Of a stretch of 64,000 bases of DNA, positions 63,301 through 64,000 are shown piece by piece. Both the position numbers and the translations under genes were made by a program. The notes under the pieces were generated by a model. That model did no database searches, had not been told where the DNA came from, and was given only the letters and a program-made list of their open reading frames with translations. This stretch comes from Siniperca chuatsi (lineage: Eukaryota; Chordata; Actinopteri; Centrarchiformes; Sinipercidae), in contig NC_058052.1 in the NCBI RefSeq assembly GCF_020085105.1, positions 13,373,233 to 13,437,232 on the forward strand. Reading direction: 5' to 3'. How positions within the stretch are numbered: position 1 is the stretch's first letter; each line of letters opens with the position of its first letter.

Positions 63301-64000
63301 ATAACAGACTGAAGAAACTTCAGATTGACATGGACACTGAAAGGATCAACATGAGACAGAAATCAGAGGATCTCCAGCAGGAAGTGCTGAACATGAAGAA
63401 ATCCATCAATGAACTTCAAGAGGAAATCAGATCTCTCCAAAGAGCAAAATCTTCATTGGAACAAAACACTTTTTTCCAAAGCACTGAAGTTGAAGGCCTT
63501 AAAGAGCAGATGAAGATCACCCAAGGAGAACTGCATAAGAAAATCTCCATGGAGCAGGAAAATATTTACAAGATTAATAACTTAGAAGAAGAGGTAGCTT
63601 CCAAGCAGGCAGTAATAGATCAGCTGAAGTTTAAATGCAATGAGCTGACAAGGATAAATGTCTCATCTGACAGTAATATTAGAGGTCTTCAAATCCAAAC
63701 AGAGTCACTGGAAAAAGAGAGATCATTTTCTGAACAAAAGATCAAGTCTTTAAAGGGTGAGATAGAGAGCTGGAAACAGCAGCTTCAAACAGCTAAGGAA
63801 GAAAACAACTTAATGAAGAGATCTGAGCAGGCATCACAGCTCAAATGTAAAAACCTTGAAGCAGAACTTCAAAAAAGTGAATTAGTTGCTTCTCAATTGC
63901 ATAAAAAAGTAGATGAGTTAAAACAGATAAATATGGAGATGGAAAAGAATCTGAAGAATGTAAGAGCTAAACTTGATCAGGTGACGATGGAAATTGACAG
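18200..64000 (+). CDS. dst: Dystonin / BPAG1, 5' half (partial at right edge)
   Basis: Dystonin is a giant spectraplakin linking actin, microtubules and intermediate filaments. The isoform-2 style chain uses exons 18200-18383, 18709-18740, 19982-20170, 24094-24307, 38032-38093, 40910-40999, 44239-44316, 45668-45760, 52275-52441, 52590-52702, 52873-52979, 53070-53189, 53589-53684, 53791-53918, then the plakin exons from 55445. Up to 61792 this totals 4,830 nt, exactly 1,610 codons. Domains in order are a transmembrane leader, CH1, CH2, and the plakin domain with spectrin repeats and SH3. From 62616 a coiled-coil exon runs off the window. Alternative first exons are listed separately. All introns are GT-AG except the one starting at 59144 (GC-AG). 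Near-identity to human dystonin over most exons makes the identification firm. Confidence 0.97.
18384..18708 (+). other. dst: dst intron after transmembrane exon
   Basis: GT-AG intron of 325 nt with no feature seen. Confidence 0.8.
18709..18740 (+). CDS. dst: dst isoform-2 microexon 2
   Basis: 32-nt exon completing a split Val codon and encoding [10 protein letters not shown], the counterpart of human VLRSHHFRSE. The acceptor TCCTGTAG and donor GTAGGA are clear, and the phase closes exactly. Confidence 0.9.
18741..19981 (+). other. dst: dst intron
   Basis: GT-AG intron of 1,241 nt. A 34-nt repeat unit occurs at 19627-19660 (see the repeat pair entries). Confidence 0.8.
19627..19660 (+). repeat. 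Repeat unit, copy 1 (flanks dst exon 3)
   Basis: CTGGTAGGGATTCAG...TTCAAGGACACA closely matches 20252-20285 in the same orientation. The TTGCTCAAGGACAC core is a motif common in teleost interspersed repeats. Confidence 0.6.
19982..20170 (+). CDS. dst: dst isoform-2 exon 3
   Basis: 63 codons in phase 0, starting [12 protein letters not shown], with the basic patch [19 protein letters not shown], ending TPTRKP. The human counterpart has GFRASPRHLRRR and PEFYHSVQ. The basic patch could act as a nuclear-localisation or membrane-apposed cluster (inference). The donor is GTAGGT at 20171; a second possible donor four bases downstream would break the frame. Confidence 0.9.
20252..20285 (+). repeat. 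Repeat unit, copy 2 (flanks dst exon 3)
   Basis: CTGGTAAGGATTCAG...CTCAAGGACACA is a direct repeat of 19627-19660. Confidence 0.6.
23440..23720 (+). promoter_or_regulatory. dst: GC/CpG-rich block, candidate internal dst promoter
   Basis: It stands out against the AT-rich intron by base composition and CpG content (for example GCCGTCGCTG and GACGCGGAGACGC). It sits directly upstream of a putative small exon and of the common exon at 24094, which carries an in-frame Met (24130) at the start of [12 protein letters not shown]. Promoter activity is inferred from composition and position only. Confidence 0.35.
23806..23830 (+). CDS. dst: Putative dst microexon with in-frame ATG
   Basis: A strong pyrimidine tract ending TTCCAG precedes 23806, a second AG precedes 23813, and a consensus donor GTAAGT follows 23830. 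From 23813 the exon is 18 nt in phase 0 (VSMYTV) and could be a cassette between exon 3 and the exon at 24094. From 23806 it is 25 nt, would break the isoform-2 frame, but supplies an ATG (23819) in frame with the next exon: MYTV then [17 protein letters not shown] do not recognise it in other species. Confidence 0.45.
24094..24307 (+). CDS. dst: dst isoform-2 exon before CH1
   Basis: It encodes [19 protein letters not shown], then [19 protein letters not shown], then [19 protein letters not shown] and [13 protein letters not shown]. It is nearly identical to human dystonin just before the first calponin-homology domain. It ends in phase 1 so that the next exon restores Asp in [14 protein letters not shown]. 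The acidic Ser-rich part and the KRK cluster precede the actin-binding domain. Confidence 0.95.
24308..25592 (+). other. dst: dst intronic / upstream region of isoform-1 leader
   Basis: No coding exon is seen. The last part (25330-25592) is GC-richer and is presumably the promoter and 5' UTR of the isoform-1 leader. Confidence 0.6.
25501..25542. repeat. (CA)n(CG)n alternating purine-pyrimidine tract
   Basis: 42 nt of strict pyrimidine-purine alternation (CA, TA and CG steps) that ends 51 nt upstream of the isoform-1 ATG. Confidence 0.95.
25593..25680 (+). CDS. dst: dst first exon, isoform-1 (neuronal) type leader
   Basis: It encodes [20 protein letters not shown] followed by YEDVLEKYK, then splices in phase 1 to DERDRVQKK. 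Human isoform 1 has [17 protein letters not shown] at the same point, so the C-terminal half of the leader is conserved while the N-terminal part differs. This form carries the full CH1-CH2 actin-binding domain without a membrane anchor. A 16-codon upstream ORF (25568-25618) overlaps this start out of frame. Confidence 0.93.
31241..31276. repeat. Perfect 16-bp inverted repeat
   Basis: GAACACACACACAGTT at 31241-31256, loop GCTA, then the exact reverse complement at 31261-31276. Confidence 0.95.
32281..32755 (+). mobile_element. Dispersed repeat, copy A (non-autonomous element)
   Basis: It shares ordered blocks with 39096-39800 in the same orientation: TTTTTAGC at the left end, GGTCCA(G/C)ACTGAA, CAACAGCTATTGGATGG, AGCTGTACTTTGTGTTTA, AATGTTAGCATGCTAACA and CATGCTGACGTTAGCATT. 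No coding capacity is seen. The ends carry similar CCATGCTA motifs in inverted orientation, which suggests a non-autonomous DNA transposon. This family is abundant in percomorph genomes as I remember it; I cannot name it with certainty. Confidence 0.7.
36773..36989 (+). CDS. dst: Putative additional dst first exon (unrecognised leader)
   Basis: An open stretch from ATG 36773 gives 72 codons plus one base: [20 protein letters not shown]..., with internal Mets, then [39 protein letters not shown]. It ends at a GT donor (GTCAGT) in phase 1, exactly the phase and base (G) needed to make DERDRVQKK with the exon at 38032. A second in-frame ATG at 36863 has a good context (A-C-ATGG) and would give 42 codons. 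It is GC-richer and more codon-like than the surrounding intron. I do not recognise the peptide. An 11-codon upstream ORF starts at 36738. It could be a chance open frame. Confidence 0.5.
36990..38031 (+). other. dst: dst intron upstream of CH1
   Basis: About 1 kb of AT-rich sequence with nothing recognised. Confidence 0.75.
38032..38093 (+). CDS. dst: dst CH1 exon 1
   Basis: Encodes (D)[20 protein letters not shown], the beginning of the first calponin-homology domain with the KKTFTKW actin-binding helix. It is the common entry exon for the isoform 1, isoform 2 and putative 36.8-kb leaders, all of which supply the first base G. Confidence 0.97.
38094..40909 (+). other. dst: dst intron with dispersed repeat
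   Basis: It contains repeat copy B at about 39096-39800. The rest is unremarkable. Confidence 0.8.
39096..39800 (+). mobile_element. Dispersed repeat, copy B, internally expanded
   Basis: Same family and orientation as 32281-32755. The left half repeats a unit containing CAACAG/CAACATC...ATTGGATGG...ACATTCATGG about three times (near 39180, 39320 and 39460), making this copy longer. The right end stops near CTGACGTTAGCATTCACTGG and lacks the terminal part seen in copy A. Confidence 0.7.
40910..40999 (+). CDS. dst: dst CH1 exon 2
   Basis: 30 codons in phase 0: [20 protein letters not shown] then [10 protein letters not shown]. It is nearly identical to human dystonin and MACF1. Confidence 0.97.
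41000..42936 (+). other. dst: dst intron
   Basis: AT-rich intron with nothing recognised beyond short (TTA)n near 41395. Confidence 0.8.
42937..42972 (+). CDS. dst: dst CH1 alternative 36-nt microexon
   Basis: 12 codons in phase 0 encoding [12 protein letters not shown], between GDTL and [10 protein letters not shown]. The donor is consensus GTGAGT. Plectin and other spectraplakins have a comparable optional short insertion at this point of CH1, so this is probably a cassette exon that alters actin-binding affinity. If the first donor is skipped, the frame stays open to a second GT donor (GTACGT) near 43036, adding [20 protein letters not shown] and a final Gly. Confidence 0.75.
42973..44238 (+). 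other. dst: dst intron
   Basis: No exon beyond the possible extension noted for the preceding microexon. Confidence 0.75.
44239..44316 (+). CDS. dst: dst CH1 exon 3
   Basis: 26 codons: [20 protein letters not shown] followed by YLKRRQ. Conserved core of CH1. Confidence 0.97.
44317..45667 (+). other. dst: dst intron with promoter-like cluster
   Basis: It includes a locally GC-rich patch at 44911-45035 carrying an ACTACAAATCCCA motif, an inverted CCAAT (ATTGG), CCCCTCCCCC and TGACGTAA. Confidence 0.6.
45668..45760 (+). CDS. dst: dst CH1 exon 4
   Basis: 31 codons: [20 protein letters not shown] then [11 protein letters not shown]. Identical in pattern to human; the last CH1 helix. The donor GTCAGTG leaves phase 0. 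Confidence 0.97.
46084..46121. repeat. Perfect 14-bp inverted repeat
   Basis: CACTGGGTGGGGTG at 46084-46097 and its exact reverse complement at 46108-46121, with a 10-nt loop. Confidence 0.95.
48828..48887 (+). repeat. (GA)n-rich tract
   Basis: Imperfect GA/GC-GA repeat of about 60 nt, about 265 nt upstream of the isoform-3 start codon. Confidence 0.9.
49153..49890 (+). CDS. dst: dst first exon, myristoylated leader (isoform 3 type)
   Basis: 246 codons from ATG 49153 to the donor GAG|GTAAAC, phase 0. The next compatible exon is 52275 ([13 protein letters not shown]), so this product lacks CH1 and keeps CH2. It starts [20 protein letters not shown]. Gly2 fits N-myristoylation, and Cys5 and Cys7 fit palmitoylation. 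It then has basic [13 protein letters not shown], an acidic/polar middle, and a basic Arg-rich end ([14 protein letters not shown]). Mammalian dystonin isoform 3 is described with a myristoylation motif and membrane targeting, and I believe this is its counterpart. The open frame continues 15 codons past the donor to a stop. Confidence 0.88.
49891..52274 (+). other. dst: dst intron with LINE fragment
   Basis: It contains a decayed non-LTR retrotransposon at about 50741-51490. The rest is AT-rich. Confidence 0.8.
50741..51490 (+). mobile_element. Decayed non-LTR retrotransposon (LINE) 3' fragment
   Basis: Reverse-transcriptase blocks appear in order on the plus strand but in shifting frames: [31 protein letters not shown] (the ADD catalytic box), then a region reading [14 protein letters not shown], then a LTLFYRG-like block, with internal deletions between them. 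The 3' end runs into an ATTGACTGATTGATCGATTG tail typical of fish LINEs. It is non-functional. The clade (L2/CR1/Rex-like) is not resolved. Confidence 0.75.
52275..53684 (+). CDS. dst: dst CH2 domain and linker exons
   Basis: Exons 52275-52441, 52590-52702, 52873-52979, 53070-53189 and 53589-53684. CH2 reads [20 protein letters not shown], then [40 protein letters not shown], and ends around [20 protein letters not shown]. The following exons ([35 protein letters not shown]) begin the plakin-domain spectrin repeats. All phases close. CH1 with CH2 forms the high-affinity F-actin binding domain; CH2 alone, as in the isoform-3 form, binds actin poorly in related proteins. Confidence 0.96.
53190..53588 (+). 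other. dst: dst intron
   Basis: GT-AG intron of 399 nt with nothing recognised. Confidence 0.85.
53791..53918 (+). CDS. dst: dst plakin-domain exon before the BPAG1e entry point
   Basis: [20 protein letters not shown] then [20 protein letters not shown] and VER, ending in phase 2 (AG). The following exon at 55445 can be joined either from here or from the BPAG1e leader, which also ends in AG. Confidence 0.97.
53919..55211 (+). other. dst: dst intron and BPAG1e promoter region
   Basis: AT-rich intron. The last 200 nt carry a TATA box and initiator-like sequence for the epithelial transcript. Confidence 0.65.
55037..55070 (+). promoter_or_regulatory. dst: TATA box and initiator for the BPAG1e transcript
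   Basis: TATAAATA at 55037-55044, with an initiator-like TCAGTT whose A is at 55070, 33 nt downstream of the first T. It lies about 140-170 nt upstream of the BPAG1e ATG. Confidence 0.55.
55212..55348 (+). CDS. dst: dst first exon, BPAG1e (epithelial) leader
   Basis: It encodes [20 protein letters not shown], then [20 protein letters not shown] and IAYGS, ending AG (phase 2) before GTGAGG. Joining to 55445 gives [15 protein letters not shown]. In human the BPAG1e leader joins at the same residue ([16 protein letters not shown]) and is also Ser/Asn-rich, although the leader itself is poorly conserved. This isoform lacks the actin-binding domain and is the hemidesmosomal plaque protein that binds keratin filaments, collagen XVII and integrin beta4. 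Confidence 0.9.
55445..57117 (+). CDS. dst: dst plakin domain exons, first block
   Basis: Exons 55445-55538, 55649-55803, 55894-56362, 56455-56583, 56764-56841 and 56956-57117. Recognisable stretches are [95 protein letters not shown] and [20 protein letters not shown]. These are spectrin repeats of the plakin domain. The third exon encodes a linker rich in Leu-Thr-Pro repeats (about 56058-56185), more regular than in human. All six exons are in register with human dystonin. Confidence 0.97.
57118..57424 (+). other. dst: dst intron
   Basis: GT-AG intron of 307 nt with nothing recognised. Confidence 0.85.
57425..59143 (+). CDS. dst: dst plakin domain exons with SH3, second block
   Basis: Exons 57425-57529, 57701-57796, 57881-58006, 58109-58261, 58364-58518, 58670-58796 and 58960-59143. 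They include [40 protein letters not shown] and [20 protein letters not shown], then the SH3 domain inserted in a spectrin repeat ([20 protein letters not shown] through [20 protein letters not shown]), and [20 protein letters not shown]. The last exon ends at a GC donor (GAG|GCAAGG). The SH3 in plakins packs on the adjacent spectrin repeat and lacks a classical Pro-peptide groove. Confidence 0.96.
59144..59832 (+). other. dst: dst GC-AG intron
   Basis: The intron begins GCAAGG and ends AAACAG. Using this donor restores [15 protein letters not shown], in line with human SAEREEQEESVYNLY. No GT donor in the right phase is available at the exon end. Confidence 0.85.
59833..61792 (+). CDS. dst: dst plakin domain exons, third block
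   Basis: Exons 59833-59990, 60083-60261, 60378-60516, 60610-60803, 60903-61065, 61161-61244, 61475-61582 and 61694-61792. The sequence follows human dystonin closely: [100 protein letters not shown] with a KKRRM basic cluster, and [20 protein letters not shown]. These are the last spectrin repeats of the plakin domain. The block ends in phase 0 at GAG, where isoforms diverge between the BPAG1e rod exon and the a/b-type exons. Confidence 0.96.
61793..62615 (+). other. dst: dst intron before rod exon
   Basis: GT-AG intron of 823 nt with no exon seen. Confidence 0.8.
62616..64000 (+). CDS. dst: dst BPAG1e-type coiled-coil rod exon (partial)
   Basis: Open for 461 codons from the acceptor TTATAG to the window edge, with no stop. 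It begins [20 protein letters not shown] and is almost entirely heptad-patterned, rich in Glu, Lys, Gln and Leu. A short Ser-rich break occurs near 63130-63175 ([13 protein letters not shown]). In mammals the exon following the plakin domain in BPAG1e encodes the dimeric coiled-coil rod; position, phase 0 and composition all fit. Residue identity to human is low, as is usual for coiled coils. The exon presumably continues to the C-terminal plakin repeats beyond the window. Confidence 0.87.

Overview
The window is teleost genomic DNA, probably from a percomorph fish. The evidence is vertebrate-style split genes with GT-AG introns, exon-by-exon matches to vertebrate RAB23, BAG2, ZNF451 and dystonin (DST), compact introns, and interspersed repeats typical of spiny-rayed fishes. 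Gene identities rest on my own translation and remembered family sequences; no database search was run.

Layout. 1-563 (+): last three coding exons of rab23, followed by a long 3' UTR to a poly(A) signal near 2.72 kb. 4022-6096 (-): complete three-exon bag2, convergent with rab23. 7753-14492 (-): complete coding region of znf451 in 12 coding exons (881 codons plus stop), with a DNA transposon in its last intron. 14.5-18.2 kb: divergent intergenic region between znf451 and dst, holding the presumed znf451 promoter. 18200-64000 (+): 5' half of dst, running off the right edge. The order rab23-bag2-znf451-dst matches the human chromosome 6p12 block, except that BEND6, which lies between ZNF451 and DST in human, is not seen here.

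The dst part shows a stack of alternative first exons feeding a shared body: a transmembrane leader at 18200 (isoform 2 type), a short leader at 25593 (isoform 1 type), an unrecognised but splice-compatible leader at 36773, a myristoylation/palmitoylation leader at 49153 that bypasses the CH1 domain (isoform 3 type), and the epithelial BPAG1e leader at 55212 that bypasses the whole actin-binding domain. Shared exons then encode the CH1-CH2 actin-binding domain (38032-53684), the linker, and the plakin domain with spectrin repeats and an SH3 (53791-61792). The last exon seen (62616 to the edge) is a long open coiled-coil exon matching the position of the BPAG1e rod. I checked splice phases at every dst and znf451 junction and all reading frames close.

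The best candidates for something undescribed are the leader exon at 36773-36989, a tiny exon at 23806/23813-23830 with an in-frame ATG beside a GC-rich block, and the loss of the PIN-like domain in znf451. Other items are a GC-AG intron in dst, a Harbinger-like element with intact ends, and several strong foldbacks. No tRNA, rRNA or CRISPR features were found.
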